Shown here: positions 17,568 to 27,555 of the stretch, piece by piece
Layout of the letters: each line of letters begins with the position of its first letter
Position numbering within the stretch: position 1 is the first letter of the stretch
Assembly (NCBI GenBank): GCA_029547705.1
Contig: JAKPOU010000053.1
Span: 1-41,954 of the forward strand
Reading direction: 5' to 3'
DNA: 41,954 nt
Source of the DNA: Bacteroidota bacterium
GTDB taxonomy: Bacteria > Bacteroidota > Bacteroidia > Bacteroidales > VadinHA17
Notes under the pieces: model-generated
What the model was told of the DNA's origin: nothing
Seen by the model: only the letters and a program-made list of their open reading frames with translations
The model's database searches: none
Translations under genes and position numbers: made by a program

Positions 17568-18464
17568 TCAGGATTTTTTATTGATCCTGGCGATAAAGAG
17601 AAAAAGAATTCCCTGGATAACACGGTTTGTGCTGTAATCCAGTTCAGATCCGAACATGCTGTGGGGTATGGAATATACAAGTAAAAGCACTACGGAGGCC
17701 AGAAGGGTGAGCAGTGGTCTTTTCCGGGTTCTGTTGGCCAGGACAGCGGCAATCCAGAAAAGAAGGGCAATGAGTGTTTTGTTGTCTGTCAGGTCCCAGC
17801 CGAATGGAATACCTGTCCAGAAAGCCCCGAAAGCATATTTTTGCACAACCGGTCCAAGTATCATTCCCCCGGCTGTAAGCAGAATGAGTGTTATCAAACC
17901 GTATTTCTTGTATTCCGGCATTCTGAATAGGGCTGCCAGTCCGGCTCCGGTTGAAAACAGCATGGCAATAAACATAAGAAGGATGTGGGGCAGGAGGACA
18001 AAAGCCGGTACTCCTCCCTTGAACCTGATAACCACGGGTTGATCCTTCAGGACTGTATGAACACCGGAATTGTCGGTGATCTCGATATAGTACTGCAGCT
18101 TGCCTGCCGGCGGCTGCACCGGAATATCTGCATAGAAACCGCTTTCTTCGGTCATTTTGAATATCCTGTTCATTACGAAAGAATTCACAGGATATGTTTT
18201 GTAAATAAACGGAACTTTACTGTATTCATCATCTGTGCGGAACCTTTTAAAGTAGAGTGAGGCCTTTATGCTTGTATCGCTGATCCCCAGTTTAATTTCA
18301 GGCCGTTCATCGAGCCCCAGGCTTCTCACCAGCCTGAGTTCATAATGCCTGTTGTTTACCGTGGCATCTATTCTGCGCGGATGGGTAGGTCCTGTTTTTC
18401 TCTGGTAGTATGCTGCCAGCACAGTGATTATGAATGCAAGAAGCCAGACAAGGAATTTTTTCAT
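17568..18464 (-). CDS. unrecognised inner-membrane protein with extracytoplasmic beta domain
   Basis: 298 residues; I do not recognise the family. An N-terminal hydrophobic segment (residues 4-20, FLVWLLAFIITVLAAYY) anchors the protein. A soluble, mostly beta domain follows (about 25-150), with phrases such as IKASLYFKRFRTDDEY and GKLQYYIEITDNSG that look like an immunoglobulin-like fold. The C-terminal half has about five membrane helices, among them VLLPHILLMFIAMLFSTGAGL, YGLITLILLTAGGMILGPV and LLTLLASVVLLLVYSIPHS. It starts 22 bp after the M28/PDZ peptidase gene and may be co-transcribed with it. Function unknown. Confidence 0.6.
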   Translation of the reverse strand: MKKFLVWLLAFIITVLAAYYQRKTGPTHPRRIDATVNNRHYELRLVRSLGLDERPEIKLGISDTSIKASLYFKRFRTDDEYSKVPFIYKTYPVNSFVMNRIFKMTEESGFYADIPVQPPAGKLQYYIEITDNSGVHTVLKDQPVVIRFKGGVPAFVLLPHILLMFIAMLFSTGAGLAALFRMPEYKKYGLITLILLTAGGMILGPVVQKYAFGAFWTGIPFGWDLTDNKTLIALLFWIAAVLANRTRKRPLLTLLASVVLLLVYSIPHSMFGSELDYSTNRVIQGILFLFIARINKKS

Positions 18465-18486
18465 CAGATATATATATATATGCGGT

Positions 18487-20277
18487 TTAAAGCTGGATCA
18501 GCAATGTTATTCTGTTATTGTCGCGCAATACGTCAACTGTGATTTCCTGGCCATACTTCACTTGTCCCATGCGGAACATGTAGTCCTGGATGTTATTCAC
18601 CTGTTTCCCGTTTATAGCGGTAATGATATCGCCCTTTTTCATTCCGCCGAGTGCACCCGGACGTCCGGGGAATACCTCATCGGCTCTCAGTCCGTTTTTT
18701 ATACTTCCGGCAAAATCGGGCATTATTCCCAGGGTCACGGTTTTTTTCCTGACTGTTCTTGCCGTTTCAGGCTTTGGTCCGGATTCCGTGAAGCTGAGTC
18801 TTTCCGGGGAGGAGGCAAGTTCGCCGGCAATACTGAAAATCAGATCCGAAAGCTCTGTCATCCCTTTGTAGTTGATAAGATCCCATGTATCTCCGGGCTT
18901 ATGATACTCCGGATGGGCACCCGTGAAAAAGAACAGCACCGGGATATTCTTCCTGTAAAAGGAAGAATGGTCGGAACGGCCGAAACCTTCGTCGGAGAAT
19001 GCAGGAATGATCCGGCTTGTGTCATTCAGTTCAGAAACCAGATCCCTCAGTCCTTCTGCAGTACCTACACCGCTGATCTGAAGCACCTTTGACCCGGATA
19101 ATCTTCCCACCATATCCATATTGATCATTATGTTTACTCCTGACAGGTCCATTCCGGGATTATCGGTAAAATATCCTGAGCCAAGCAGTCCCTGTTCCTC
19201 TCCTGAAAAGGCTATGAAGATCATGGTTCTTTCCGGTTTCTTTTCACCGAATGCGAATTTCTCAGCCAGTTCGAGCATCATGGCCACTCCGGAAGCATTG
19301 TCATCGGCACCCGGGTGAATTGCAGAGGTATCACCGGCAAGGCTTGAAGATCCTTTTCCTCCCCTGCCCAGATGATCATAATGGGCGCCAAGGATCACAT
19401 ACTCATTCTTCAGTGTCTCATCCCCGCCCGGAAGCATCATCACTACATTCCTGGCAGTCTTCATTTCCCTGATGATCTCTGTGGAAGCACTGGCATTTAT
19501 TCCTGTTCCGAAACTTCGGGGACTGCGGGATGCCTGCAGCTGATTTTCAAGTTCGCTGACGGATGTGTTCCGGTAAGACAGGATCCTGTCGGCTGTCTCC
19601 CTTGTGATTCTGAGTGCTGGAATTCCGACGGGGAAGTCATTCGGATTCAGTGATTCGAAAGTATCCATAGGGTCAAACGACTCCCCGGAAACAAGCAGTA
19701 TCCCTGAGGCTCCCATATCCTTTGCCAGGAGTGCTTTTCCCCTGTCATCTCCGTATGGGATGAACGGACTGGATGTTTTGTCGGTTTCCGGGTCTGCCCT
19801 GAGACAAAGTACCCACTTTCCCCTAACGTCAATATTCCGGTAATCATTCCATTTCAGACTGTCCTCATCAATTGAAAATCCATATCCTGCAAATATTATT
19901 TCCGATTCATCCGCGGAACCCGAGCTGAACGCAAAGGGCATGAAATCTTTTTCAGGAATATATTCTACGTCATTAATTTTCAGGGAATTATTTGATCCGG
20001 CAACCAGTCTACCGGTGACAGTGAAGCGCTGAAATCCGTCTCCTGAAAGAGGTACCAGTCCGTACGACCTGAATTCTTTCATGATATATTCGGCAGCAAG
20101 GCTGTCTCCTGTTGAACCGGTAAGTCTTCCTTCAAGCAGGTCGGAGGAGAGGTATTTGATATGACCCTTCAGTTCCCTGACGGTGACCTCGGAACGGTGC
20201 CTGCATGAGTATCCGCCCGACAGCACAAGGAGCAGCATCAGTATTTCGGTGAATACGACCGCTTTATTTTTGTTCAT
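18487..20277 (-). CDS. M28-family metallopeptidase with PA and C-terminal PDZ domains, probable lipoprotein
   Basis: 596 residues. The N-terminus is a signal with a lipoprotein-like end (LLLVLSGGYSC), so it is probably anchored in a membrane facing the periplasm or surface. A protease-associated domain occupies roughly residues 100-250. The M28 domain then shows the zinc ligands HYDHLGRGG, GADDNASG, SGEEQGLLGS and NMDMVGR, and a late YHKPGDTWD. The last 90 residues are a PDZ domain (DEVFPGRPGALGGMKKGDIITAINGKQV), which in similar proteins contacts peptide C-termini. The membrane protein at 17568 follows 22 bp downstream. The enzyme should remove N-terminal residues from peptides. Confidence 0.88.
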   Translation of the reverse strand: MNKNKAVVFTEILMLLLVLSGGYSCRHRSEVTVRELKGHIKYLSSDLLEGRLTGSTGDSLAAEYIMKEFRSYGLVPLSGDGFQRFTVTGRLVAGSNNSLKINDVEYIPEKDFMPFAFSSGSADESEIIFAGYGFSIDEDSLKWNDYRNIDVRGKWVLCLRADPETDKTSSPFIPYGDDRGKALLAKDMGASGILLVSGESFDPMDTFESLNPNDFPVGIPALRITRETADRILSYRNTSVSELENQLQASRSPRSFGTGINASASTEIIREMKTARNVVMMLPGGDETLKNEYVILGAHYDHLGRGGKGSSSLAGDTSAIHPGADDNASGVAMMLELAEKFAFGEKKPERTMIFIAFSGEEQGLLGSGYFTDNPGMDLSGVNIMINMDMVGRLSGSKVLQISGVGTAEGLRDLVSELNDTSRIIPAFSDEGFGRSDHSSFYRKNIPVLFFFTGAHPEYHKPGDTWDLINYKGMTELSDLIFSIAGELASSPERLSFTESGPKPETARTVRKKTVTLGIMPDFAGSIKNGLRADEVFPGRPGALGGMKKGDIITAINGKQVNNIQDYMFRMGQVKYGQEITVDVLRDNNRITLLIQL

Positions 20278-20288
20278 AGTGGAATTAA

Positions 20289-20310
20289 TTTTTCAGAACG
20301 GTCTGAAAAA
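20289..20310. terminator. A/T-flanked hairpin between rocD and the M28/PDZ gene
   Basis: TTTTTCAGA at 20289-20297 pairs perfectly with TCTGAAAAA at 20302-20310 around an ACGG loop. It lies in the 60-bp gap between rocD's stop and the peptidase's start, so it could terminate rocD transcription; the stem is AT-rich and therefore weak. Confidence 0.4.
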
Positions 20311-20337
20311 ACCTTATAACAGCAATAAAACAATATG

Positions 20338-21549
20338 CTATTCAAAAAGTTTGAAAGCATCCTTTATAAGGGAAATAGCTTCCGCCATCTGTTCCTCGTT
20401 AATCACGAGGGGAGGAGCGAATCTGATAATATGTCCGTGAGTGGGTTTGGCAATCACGCCTTTGTCTTTCATGGCAATGCAGACATCCCATGCCGTTTTG
20501 CCTCCCTTGGGCCTTATTACAACAGCATTCAGAAGTCCTTTGCCCCGGACTGTTTCTATCATATCCGATTTAACAGCCTTCATTTCTTTTCTGAAAATCT
20601 CGCCCAGGCGGACAGCATTCTCCGACAGTTTTTCATTTTTCAGAACCTCGAGCGCAGCAATACCTACTTTTCCTGCCAGTGGATTTCCGCCGAAGGTTGA
20701 GCCATGTTCTCCCGGTTTGATTGTCAGCATGATGTCATCATCGGCCAGAACGGCGGAAATCGGCATGACCCCGCCGGACAATGCCTTTCCGAGTACCAGT
20801 ATGTCGGGTCTCACTCCTTCATGGTCACAGGCAAGAAGTTTTCCTGTTCGGCAGAGGCCTGTCTGAATTTCATCCGCGATAAAAAGAACATTGTGCTTTT
20901 TGCACAGTTCGTAGGATTTCCTGAGATACCCTTCATCGGGAACCACCACGCCTGCCTCGCCCTGGATGGGTTCAACAAGAAATCCCGCCACATCGGGATC
21001 CTGAAGTGCTTCTTCAAGGGCATCCGTATCATTGTAAGGAATAATCAGGAAGCCCGGGGTAAAGGGTCCGTAATCGCCGGTGGAATCAGGGTCGGTCGAC
21101 ATGGAGATTATTGTGATGGTCCTGCCATGGAAATTTCCTTCACATGCAATGATTTTGGCTTTGTTCTGTTCAATGCCTTTCTTTTTGTATGCCCATTTGC
21201 GGCAGAGCTTGATAGCTGTTTCATCAGCTTCGGCTCCTGAATTCATGGGGAGTACCTTGTCATATCCGAAATACCTGGTTATATATTCCTCATATTCACC
21301 AAGCACAGAACTATAGAATGCCCTTGATGTCAGAGTAAGCCTGTCTGCCTGGTCTTTCAGCGCCTTAATGATTTCCGGGTGACAATGACCCTGGTTGACA
21401 GCTGAATAAGCTGACAGGAAATCAAAATATCTTTTCCCTTCAACATCCCATACGTAGGGACCTTCACCTCTTTCAAGGACAACGGGGAGAGGGTGATAGT
21501 TGTGTGCACCATATTTTTCTTCCCGTTCGATGTAATCCTGTGTCTTCAT
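20338..21549 (-). CDS. rocD: ornithine--oxo-acid aminotransferase
   Basis: Class III PLP-dependent aminotransferase that converts ornithine and 2-oxoglutarate to glutamate semialdehyde and glutamate in arginine/proline metabolism; 403 residues, the usual length. Seen: the N-terminal ornithine-aminotransferase signature ([18 protein letters not shown]), [14 protein letters not shown], the PLP-contact [15 protein letters not shown], and the Schiff-base lysine in [13 protein letters not shown]. Other class III enzymes such as ArgD lack the [12 protein letters not shown] start, which supports RocD. It is a single gene; a degenerate 32-bp tandem repeat lies upstream. Confidence 0.93.
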   Translation of the reverse strand: MKTQDYIEREEKYGAHNYHPLPVVLERGEGPYVWDVEGKRYFDFLSAYSAVNQGHCHPEIIKALKDQADRLTLTSRAFYSSVLGEYEEYITRYFGYDKVLPMNSGAEADETAIKLCRKWAYKKKGIEQNKAKIIACEGNFHGRTITIISMSTDPDSTGDYGPFTPGFLIIPYNDTDALEEALQDPDVAGFLVEPIQGEAGVVVPDEGYLRKSYELCKKHNVLFIADEIQTGLCRTGKLLACDHEGVRPDILVLGKALSGGVMPISAVLADDDIMLTIKPGEHGSTFGGNPLAGKVGIAALEVLKNEKLSENAVRLGEIFRKEMKAVKSDMIETVRGKGLLNAVVIRPKGGKTAWDVCIAMKDKGVIAKPTHGHIIRFAPPLVINEEQMAEAISLIKDAFKLFE

Positions 21550-21657
21550 TTTGTTGAATATTAATTGATTAATCTTTCTGTAAAAGAACCTGTAATTTTA
21601 CTAAAGGTTTTTATTTTATCCAAAAAAAGTGCTGCATGAATGTCAGACACCTGAATC

Positions 21658-21785
21658 TTACAGCCGTTCAGCATGAAATGGTTCCGGTATTACAGGTTTT
21701 CAGCATGACAGGGCTTCGGGATTACAGCGTTTTATGTTCACAGCGGTCCAGTGGGTCAGCGTTTCGGGCTTAAAAGGCTTCAATG
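21658..21785. repeat. degenerate 32-bp tandem repeat, four units
   Basis: Units at 21658-21689, 21690-21721, 21722-21753 and 21754-21785 each begin TTACAG or GGTCAG; a fifth partial unit begins TTACAA at 21786. Units 1 and 2 share the phrase TTCAGCATGA at the same offset; units 3 and 4 are more decayed. The repeat fills much of the 281-bp gap between trmD and rocD. It has no CRISPR-like spacers. Confidence 0.65.
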
Positions 21786-21830
21786 TTACAATATTTTAAT
21801 CTGCAGCAATGAAAAGTTCTGTTATGATTT

Positions 21831-22511
21831 TTATTCATCGCCGGCAAGATCCGGTCTTAATCTTTTTGTTTTGCTGACCGACTGTTCATGTCTCCATTTA
21901 TCTATTTCCCGTGCATTTCCCGAAAGCAGGATATCCGGCACCTTCCAGCCCCTGAAATCAGCCGGTCTTGTATATACGGGAGGTGCAAGAAGGTCATCCT
22001 GGAAGGAATCGGACAGGGCAGACTGTTCATCTGAAATGGCACCGGGCAGCAATCTTACTATTGCATCGGTAATAACAGCTGCCGGTAATTCTCCGCCTGA
22101 AAGAACGTAATTTCCTATGGATATCTCCATTGTTACAAGATGATCCCTGATGCGCTGGTCAACGCCCTTGAAATGCCCTGCCAGGATCATTATGCTGTTT
22201 TTAAGCGACAGGCGGTTTGCCATTTTCTGATCAAACATCATTCCGTCCGGAGATGCATAAATAATTTCATCATAATCCCTTTCACTCCTGAGTTTTTCGA
22301 TGGCCTTCCACACCGGTTCAATCATAAGTACCATTCCTGCACCCCCTCCGAATGCGTAATCATCAACGCTTCTGTATCTGTCCTTTGCAAAGTCATGGAG
22401 GTTTACAACATTGATATCTGCAACTCCCTTGTCCCTGGCGCGTTTGATGATGGAGAAATTCAAAGGGCTTTCCAGGAGTTCCGGAGATACCGTAAGGATG
22501 TCAATTCTCAT
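21831..22511 (-). CDS. trmD: tRNA (guanine-N1)-methyltransferase
   Basis: Transfers a methyl group from SAM to N1 of G37 in tRNAs, preventing frameshifting; 226 residues from the second of two adjacent ATGs, typical for TrmD. The start [13 protein letters not shown] and the SPOUT-class trefoil-knot region with [10 protein letters not shown] are conserved, as are GGGAGMVLM and the C-terminal [16 protein letters not shown]. TrmD works as a homodimer with the active site between subunits. Here it is not linked to rpsP, rimM or rplS, which are its usual neighbours in other phyla. The upstream minus-strand sequence has TTGG, 21 nt, then TATATTTA, which resembles a Bacteroidota promoter. Confidence 0.96.
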   Translation of the reverse strand: MRIDILTVSPELLESPLNFSIIKRARDKGVADINVVNLHDFAKDRYRSVDDYAFGGGAGMVLMIEPVWKAIEKLRSERDYDEIIYASPDGMMFDQKMANRLSLKNSIMILAGHFKGVDQRIRDHLVTMEISIGNYVLSGGELPAAVITDAIVRLLPGAISDEQSALSDSFQDDLLAPPVYTRPADFRGWKVPDILLSGNAREIDKWRHEQSVSKTKRLRPDLAGDE

Positions 22512-22573
22512 CATGCGGATGTTTGTGTAAATATATTTATTTTTGCCGGTAAGTGACCAATTAGTTTTCTGTT

Positions 22574-22816
22574 ATGGAATGCCGGCCGGGTTGCGGAGCC
22601 TGCTGCACAGTAATTTCGATATCATCACCCATTCCGGGAATGTCTGAAGGCAAGCCTGCCGGTGTACCTTGTATACATCTGCTTGAAGACTACCGCTGTG
22701 CGCTTTACGGGGATCCGTCAAGACCTCCGGTATGCCTGAATTACAGGGCAGAACCTGAATTTTGCGGTAACAGCAGGGAAGAAGCGATACGGATCCTGAC
22801 CTCACTGGAGGTCTGA
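22574..22816 (+). CDS. YkgJ-family cysteine-cluster protein
   Basis: 80 residues with seven cysteines in the YkgJ/UPF0153 pattern: C3, C7, C10-C11 (CRPGCGACC), then C33, C41 and a later [11 protein letters not shown]. These are thought to bind zinc or an iron-sulfur cluster. Length and motif match the short Bacteroidota members of the family. It is divergent from trmD (59 bp between starts) and convergent with the amidohydrolase. Function unknown. Confidence 0.85.
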   Translation: MECRPGCGACCTVISISSPIPGMSEGKPAGVPCIHLLEDYRCALYGDPSRPPVCLNYRAEPEFCGNSREEAIRILTSLEV

Positions 22817-22840
22817 AAACCTGTTTTTCCGCCGGTTTTC
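22815..22840. terminator. possible bidirectional terminator between convergent genes
   Basis: GAAAACC at 22815-22821 pairs with GGTTTTC at 22834-22840 around a 12-nt loop containing TTTTT, in the 31-bp gap between the YkgJ-type gene and the amidohydrolase gene. The left arm includes the last two bases of the upstream stop codon. The stem is short. Confidence 0.35.
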
Positions 22841-22847
22841 CGTTACA

Positions 22848-24536
22848 TCATTTTCCTGATTCATAGACCACCTTTCCGTCGACTATGGTATAATCCACCT
22901 TTGTCTGCATAATTTCATTCTCCGGAATGGTAAGGAGATCCCTGTCGACTATCACCATATCGGCCAGGTATCCGGGTTTCAGCATGCCTTTCCTGTCTTC
23001 CATGAACTGAGCATAGGCAGATCCCCAGGTATAGTATTTTATTGCCTCTTCCATACTGAGTTTCTGTTCAGGGAACCATCCGTCCCCTTCTTCTCCTTTC
23101 CGGTCCTTGCGGGTAACGGCTGCATACAGCCCTTCCATGGGATTGAGCGGCTCAACCTGGTAATCCGTTCCGAAGGCAAGGACGGCCCCTGCATCCAGCA
23201 GGCTCCTCCATGCGTATGCGCCGGCAGATCTTTCAGTACCGATTCGTTTTTCACAGAATCTCTTGTCGGTAATACAGTGGGTAGGCTGCATGGACGGGAT
23301 GACCCCCAGGCGGGCAAAGCGGGGAATATCTGACGGAGTGAGTGTCTGGGCATGCTCGTCACGATGCCGGCTGTCACGCATGCCATTCACCTCTGTTGCC
23401 TTTTCAAATGCGTCCAGGACCCAGGTGTTTCCCTTGTCACCTATTGCATGGACAGCTATCTGGAAACCCATTTTGTCGGCCGCAAGCACCATTTCTTCAA
23501 ACTCATCGTATTTCCACATTGCCAGTCCTGATGTTCCCGGTTCATCATCATAGGGTTCATGCATCAGTGCGGTACCGGAACCCATTGTACCGTCTATGAA
23601 GGCCTTGAGAAACCCGAACCTGATCCAGTTGCCTTCATCGGGATATTTTTCTTCCAGTTCCCTGTAGCTTCTGAGAATATCCGGATCAGCGGTAAGCGTC
23701 CGTCCTATATCTATCCTGCAGGTAAGCTCACCAGCTTCCTGAAGTTTTTCGTAAGCTTCAAAATCTGCGCTTCCTGCATTCTGGACACTTGTCACGCCCA
23801 GTTCACGGGCATGCTTCATTGCCAGAAGATAACCCTGCCATGTTTTCTGTGCGATTTCTTCATCTGTCAGCTCCTGTTTTACCTCTCCGGTTTTTGCAAG
23901 GCCCATTGCTGTTTCCTTAAGTATTCCCGTAGGTTCGCCTGTAACGGGATCTTTCTGAATTTCACCGCCGAAAGGGTCGGGTGTGTTTTTTGTTATCCCC
24001 GATTTTCTCAGCACATAGCTGTTAACCAGTACTGAATGGCCATCGGCCCTTGAAAGGATAACAGGATTGTCCGGCGAAACCTTGTCAATAAGCTCTTTTG
24101 ACGGCCATTCCCGTGTTGTGAACATTTCATGGTCCCAGTGGCCCCCTCTGATAATTTCCCCTGGCTTCGACCCTGCGACCCGAGCCTTTACCTTTTCAGT
24201 TATCACGGCAGGATCGGTGGTATAGCGGAGCTCAATATAATCCGGGTCAAGCGGTCCGAAATGGAGGTGTGCGTCATTGAATCCGGGAATAACCAGTCTG
24301 CCCGAGGCATCGATTACCCTCGTTTCTCCCGGATTTATGAATTTTCTGATTTTGTTTGTTTTTCCAGTGGCACTTATTTTTCCTTCCTTCACTGCAACAG
24401 CTTCACAAAGCGGATTTGAGCTGTCAATCGTAAGTATTTTGCCGTTCAGGATAACCAGGTCGGCTGCCTCAGGCTGTCCGCAGGAAAATGTCAGTACCAT
24501 GACAGTCACAGATAACAGGAGCAATATACGATTCAT
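22848..24536 (-). CDS. YtcJ-like metal-dependent amidohydrolase, probable lipoprotein
   Basis: 562 residues from the ATG at 24536, which gives a lipoprotein signal (MNRILLLLSVTVMVLTFSC); a further in-frame ATG 15 codons upstream would bury that signal, so I reject it. Amidohydrolase_3 features: the H-x-H metal site in NDAHLHFG, AVHAIGDKG, a SRHRDEHAQ region and FGTDYQVEP near the end. YtcJ-like enzymes hydrolyse amide or related bonds, but substrates are mostly unknown. It stands alone and divergent from dapB. Confidence 0.85.
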   Translation of the reverse strand: MNRILLLLSVTVMVLTFSCGQPEAADLVILNGKILTIDSSNPLCEAVAVKEGKISATGKTNKIRKFINPGETRVIDASGRLVIPGFNDAHLHFGPLDPDYIELRYTTDPAVITEKVKARVAGSKPGEIIRGGHWDHEMFTTREWPSKELIDKVSPDNPVILSRADGHSVLVNSYVLRKSGITKNTPDPFGGEIQKDPVTGEPTGILKETAMGLAKTGEVKQELTDEEIAQKTWQGYLLAMKHARELGVTSVQNAGSADFEAYEKLQEAGELTCRIDIGRTLTADPDILRSYRELEEKYPDEGNWIRFGFLKAFIDGTMGSGTALMHEPYDDEPGTSGLAMWKYDEFEEMVLAADKMGFQIAVHAIGDKGNTWVLDAFEKATEVNGMRDSRHRDEHAQTLTPSDIPRFARLGVIPSMQPTHCITDKRFCEKRIGTERSAGAYAWRSLLDAGAVLAFGTDYQVEPLNPMEGLYAAVTRKDRKGEEGDGWFPEQKLSMEEAIKYYTWGSAYAQFMEDRKGMLKPGYLADMVIVDRDLLTIPENEIMQTKVDYTIVDGKVVYESGK

Positions 24537-24672
24537 AGGTAAACTGGTTTTGGACGGAAATATATTAAAATAATCATTCAATAGTCTTTTTTTACTTCAT
24601 TTTAAGAATTTTGTCAGATTAATAACGCAGAACATATCTGAAAATAAATAATTTCGCAGGAAAATCAAATAT

Positions 24673-25392
24673 ATGAATATTGTACTTATAGGCTATGGCC
24701 GGATGGGTCATGAGATTGAAGAGGCAGCCGTAAAACGCGGTCATACAATCGTTCTTGCAATTGATGCAGACAACCTGGAGGATCTGAATGAAGAGAATAT
24801 GAAGGAAGCGGATGTAGCGATTGAATTCACCATGCCGGAAGCGGCATTCGGAAATATTTCCGCCTGTCTGAAGATGGGTGTTCCTGTTGTGTCAGGCACC
24901 ACGGGCTGGCTTAAGGATTATGACAGAGCCCGGGAGCTGTGCATTGAAAACGGGACATCCTTTCTTCATTCATCCAATTTCAGCATAGGTGTCAGCCTGC
25001 TTTACAGGCTCAGTTCGGAACTGGCTGAGTATATGAAGCATTACAGTGAGTACAGTGTATCCATTGAAGAGATACATCATGTGAAGAAGCTTGATGCTCC
25101 CAGCGGTACAGCGATTGCCCTTGCGGAAGGGATAGCAGGCCGTCATCCGGGATATGCGGCAGGATGGTGTCCCGACCAGGAAAGAAAAGAGGGTATGATA
25201 CCGGTAAAATCTGTCAGGGAAGGACTTGTTCCGGGAACCCATATTATTACCTGGGATTCGGATATTGACACCATCAGTCTGAAGCATGAGGCAAAAAACA
25301 GGAAGGGCCTTGCCCTCGGGGCTGTTGTGGCAGCCGAATTCATCAGTACCAGGAAAGGTGTGTTTACCATGAAGGATGTTCTGGGATTCTGA
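24673..25392 (+). CDS. dapB: 4-hydroxy-tetrahydrodipicolinate reductase
   Basis: NAD(P)H-dependent reductase of the diaminopimelate/lysine pathway; 239 residues. The nucleotide-binding motif is GYGRMGHE at residues 7-14. The catalytic and substrate-binding region is EIHHVKKLDAPSGTA, with the HH pair, the catalytic Lys and the D-A-P-S-G-T-A signature. It is slightly shorter than proteobacterial DapB (about 270), as usual for Bacteroidota. lepB follows 40 bp later and is probably co-transcribed. Confidence 0.96.
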   Translation: MNIVLIGYGRMGHEIEEAAVKRGHTIVLAIDADNLEDLNEENMKEADVAIEFTMPEAAFGNISACLKMGVPVVSGTTGWLKDYDRARELCIENGTSFLHSSNFSIGVSLLYRLSSELAEYMKHYSEYSVSIEEIHHVKKLDAPSGTAIALAEGIAGRHPGYAAGWCPDQERKEGMIPVKSVREGLVPGTHIITWDSDIDTISLKHEAKNRKGLALGAVVAAEFISTRKGVFTMKDVLGF

Positions 25393-25432
25393 ATATATTT
25401 TATACTTTTACCCGCTTAAATAAACTTTTGAA

Positions 25433-26821
25433 ATGAATAAATTCCTTCAGAAGAAATATATAATGTTTGTGATAGCGGCATTGATATTTCTGTTTGTCGT
25501 TGTCTGGATCGGCAATTTCTGGCTTCTCCTGGGATTACCGGTGATATTCGATATTTATGTTTCGAAGAAAGTGAACTGGACATTCTGGAAAAGGAGGGAC
25601 CGCAATAACAGTGCTTTTATAGAATGGCTTGATGCAATAATTTTTGCAGTTATTGCGGTCACACTCATAAACATATTTCTTTTTCAGAATTACAGGATAC
25701 CGACCCCTTCCATGGAAAAATCACTTCTGGTCGGGGATCATCTCTTTGTAAGCAAACTTGCATACGGGCCCAGAATGCCAAATACTCCGCTGGCATTTCC
25801 CTTTACCCAGCATACCCTTCCCCTTACAAAAAGCAAATCATGGACAGACGTTGTTTACTGGCCCTATAAGAGGCTTGCCGGTCTGGGTCATGTAAAGCGA
25901 AACGATCCCATTGTCTTCAATTTCCCGGCAGGAGATACTGTGGTTGTTGAAGAACAGGCAACGAGCTACTATGAAATAGTGAGACGAACGGCAAGGGAGT
26001 TGCAGGCCAGGGATAGTTACGGGAATCCGGAGCCGAAGGCTCTTGAATATTATCTGCCTGCAGCCCGGAAAGAGATACGGAGCAGGTATGAAGTCATTTA
26101 CAGACCGGCGGACAGAAGGGACAATTATGTAAAAAGGTGCATGGCATTGCCGGGCGACACTCTTGAAATACGTGCAGGGGAAGTTTATATAGACGGCAGG
26201 CCTGTTGAGGAAAACAAAACCCAGCAGACGACATACATAGTAGCGACCAATGGAACAACCATTAATCCGAAAGCCTTTGAAAGACTTGGCATTTCCAGGT
26301 CTGATGTGAATATGCTTTCAGGTACAGCCTATATTCTTCCTCTTACAAAAAGCAGTGCCGAAGCAATTTCCAAATTTCCGAATGTTCTCAGTACAACGGC
26401 AGTATATGCCAGGAAAGGGGAGTATTCCCCGCAGATCTTTCCCTATGATCCCGTTCGTGCCTGGAATGAAGACAATTTCGGACCATTGTGGATTCCGCGC
26501 AAGGGTGTGGAAGTAAAAATTGACACTTCCAATATTTGCCTTTATGAACGTATTATTGAAGTTTATGAAGAAAATGACCTGAGGACAGAAAATGGCAGGA
26601 TATACATTAACGGGGTTGAATCAGACAGTTATACGTTCAAAATGGATTATTACTTCATGATGGGTGATAACCGCCATAATTCTGCTGATTCGCGCTGGTG
26701 GGGCTTTGTGCCGGAGGATCATATTGTGGGTAAACCCAAGATTATCTGGCTTTCGCTGAATAAGGAAGGAAAGGGTTTCAGGAAAATACGCCTGAACCGT
26801 ATGTTTATGAAAATAAAATAA
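25433..26821 (+). CDS. lepB: signal peptidase I, long Bacteroidota type
   Basis: Inner-membrane serine protease that removes Sec signal peptides from exported proteins; 462 residues, long for the family because of a large insertion in the periplasmic domain. Two hydrophobic segments come first ([22 protein letters not shown] and a later [20 protein letters not shown]). Catalytic Ser is in [10 protein letters not shown] (box B); the general-base Lys is in [12 protein letters not shown] (box D); box E is [19 protein letters not shown]. The roughly 200 residues between the Lys box and the last box hold the insertion. A perfect hairpin begins at its stop codon. Confidence 0.96.
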   Translation: MNKFLQKKYIMFVIAALIFLFVVVWIGNFWLLLGLPVIFDIYVSKKVNWTFWKRRDRNNSAFIEWLDAIIFAVIAVTLINIFLFQNYRIPTPSMEKSLLVGDHLFVSKLAYGPRMPNTPLAFPFTQHTLPLTKSKSWTDVVYWPYKRLAGLGHVKRNDPIVFNFPAGDTVVVEEQATSYYEIVRRTARELQARDSYGNPEPKALEYYLPAARKEIRSRYEVIYRPADRRDNYVKRCMALPGDTLEIRAGEVYIDGRPVEENKTQQTTYIVATNGTTINPKAFERLGISRSDVNMLSGTAYILPLTKSSAEAISKFPNVLSTTAVYARKGEYSPQIFPYDPVRAWNEDNFGPLWIPRKGVEVKIDTSNICLYERIIEVYEENDLRTENGRIYINGVESDSYTFKMDYYFMMGDNRHNSADSRWWGFVPEDHIVGKPKIIWLSLNKEGKGFRKIRLNRMFMKIK

Positions 26822-26853
26822 GGTTGATACACTTTTCGGGTGGATCAACCTTA
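26819..26853. terminator. bidirectional terminator between lepB and rplT
   Basis: TAAGGTTGAT at 26819-26828 pairs perfectly (10 bp) with ATCAACCTTA at 26844-26853. The left arm starts with the lepB stop codon. The hairpin separates two convergent operons and has a 15-nt loop with an extra CAC/GTG pairing. Confidence 0.65.
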
Positions 26854-26874
26854 TATTCCGGGAGTTTCCGTGTA

Positions 26875-27222
26875 TTATTCCTTTACTTTTTCGACTATGG
26901 CCCTGAAGGCCTCGGGATGGTTCATTGCCAGGTCGGCAAGGGTCTTTCTGTTGAGGGCGATACCTTTTTTATCGAGTTTGCCGATGAATTCGGAATAACT
27001 CATGTCGTACTGCCTGACTCCTGCATTGATTCTTCTTATCCACAGTGAACGAAATTCACCTTTCTTCCTGCGTCTGTCGCGGTAAGCGTAACCCAGACCC
27101 TTGTACAGGGTATCCTTGGCAACGGTTATCAGATTTTTTCTTCCAAGATAATTTCCTTTCGTCTGCCTGAGTATCTTTTTTCTTCTGGCTCTTGATGCTA
27201 CTGCATTTACTGATCGTGGCAT
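26875..27222 (-). CDS. rplT: 50S ribosomal protein L20
   Basis: 115-residue ribosomal protein that binds 23S rRNA early in large-subunit assembly. The basic N-terminus ([18 protein letters not shown]) and the conserved [17 protein letters not shown] segment identify it, at standard length. It is the last gene of the thrS-infC-rpmI-rplT cluster, 117 bp after rpmI; I see no L20-binding mimic or hairpin that I can support in the rpmI-rplT gap. Confidence 0.97.
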   Translation of the reverse strand: MPRSVNAVASRARRKKILRQTKGNYLGRKNLITVAKDTLYKGLGYAYRDRRRKKGEFRSLWIRRINAGVRQYDMSYSEFIGKLDKKGIALNRKTLADLAMNHPEAFRAIVEKVKE

Positions 27223-27339
27223 AATTCAATTTTTAGAAGGTCAGCGTTCCGTCTTTCACGGAATCTTGAATGCTGAACAATCGGTTAATACTATATACTC
27301 TTATAATAAATCTGTCTGCTGGAAATAAAGTGAAAATGC

Positions 27340-27537
27340 TTATTTTTTAACCATTAAAAGCTTGATATTGTTCATATCTGCCTTATCTACCTGTCCGAAG
27401 TAGGTAAGATTTCTTTTCCTCTTGGTTGATTTTTTTGTAAGGATATGGCTTTTATATGCATGTTTACGCTTTATCTTCCCTGTTCCGGTAAATGAGAATC
27501 TCTTCTTGGCTCCCGGATTTGTTTTCATTTTTGGCAT
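27340..27537 (-). CDS. rpmI: 50S ribosomal protein L35
   Basis: 65-residue basic ribosomal protein ([27 protein letters not shown]), a very good match to L35 in length and sequence, with the C-terminal [12 protein letters not shown]. It lies 18 bp after infC in the conserved cluster. Confidence 0.97.
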   Translation of the reverse strand: MPKMKTNPGAKKRFSFTGTGKIKRKHAYKSHILTKKSTKRKRNLTYFGQVDKADMNNIKLLMVKK

Positions 27538-27555
27538 TGTTCTGTAAATATATAT

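Noticed and set aside
9310..20277. The two M28 peptidases as a recent gene duplication
   Set aside because: Their lengths, PA segments and C-termini differ (one has PDZ, one does not), so they are separate subfamilies.
21658..21785. Possible second CRISPR array, because of the 32-bp period
   Set aside because: Units abut without spacers, are poorly conserved, and lack resemblance to the type I-C repeat.
22848..24581. Upstream start (24581) for the amidohydrolase
   Set aside because: The ATG at 24536 gives a proper lipoprotein signal; the longer form places 15 polar residues in front of it.
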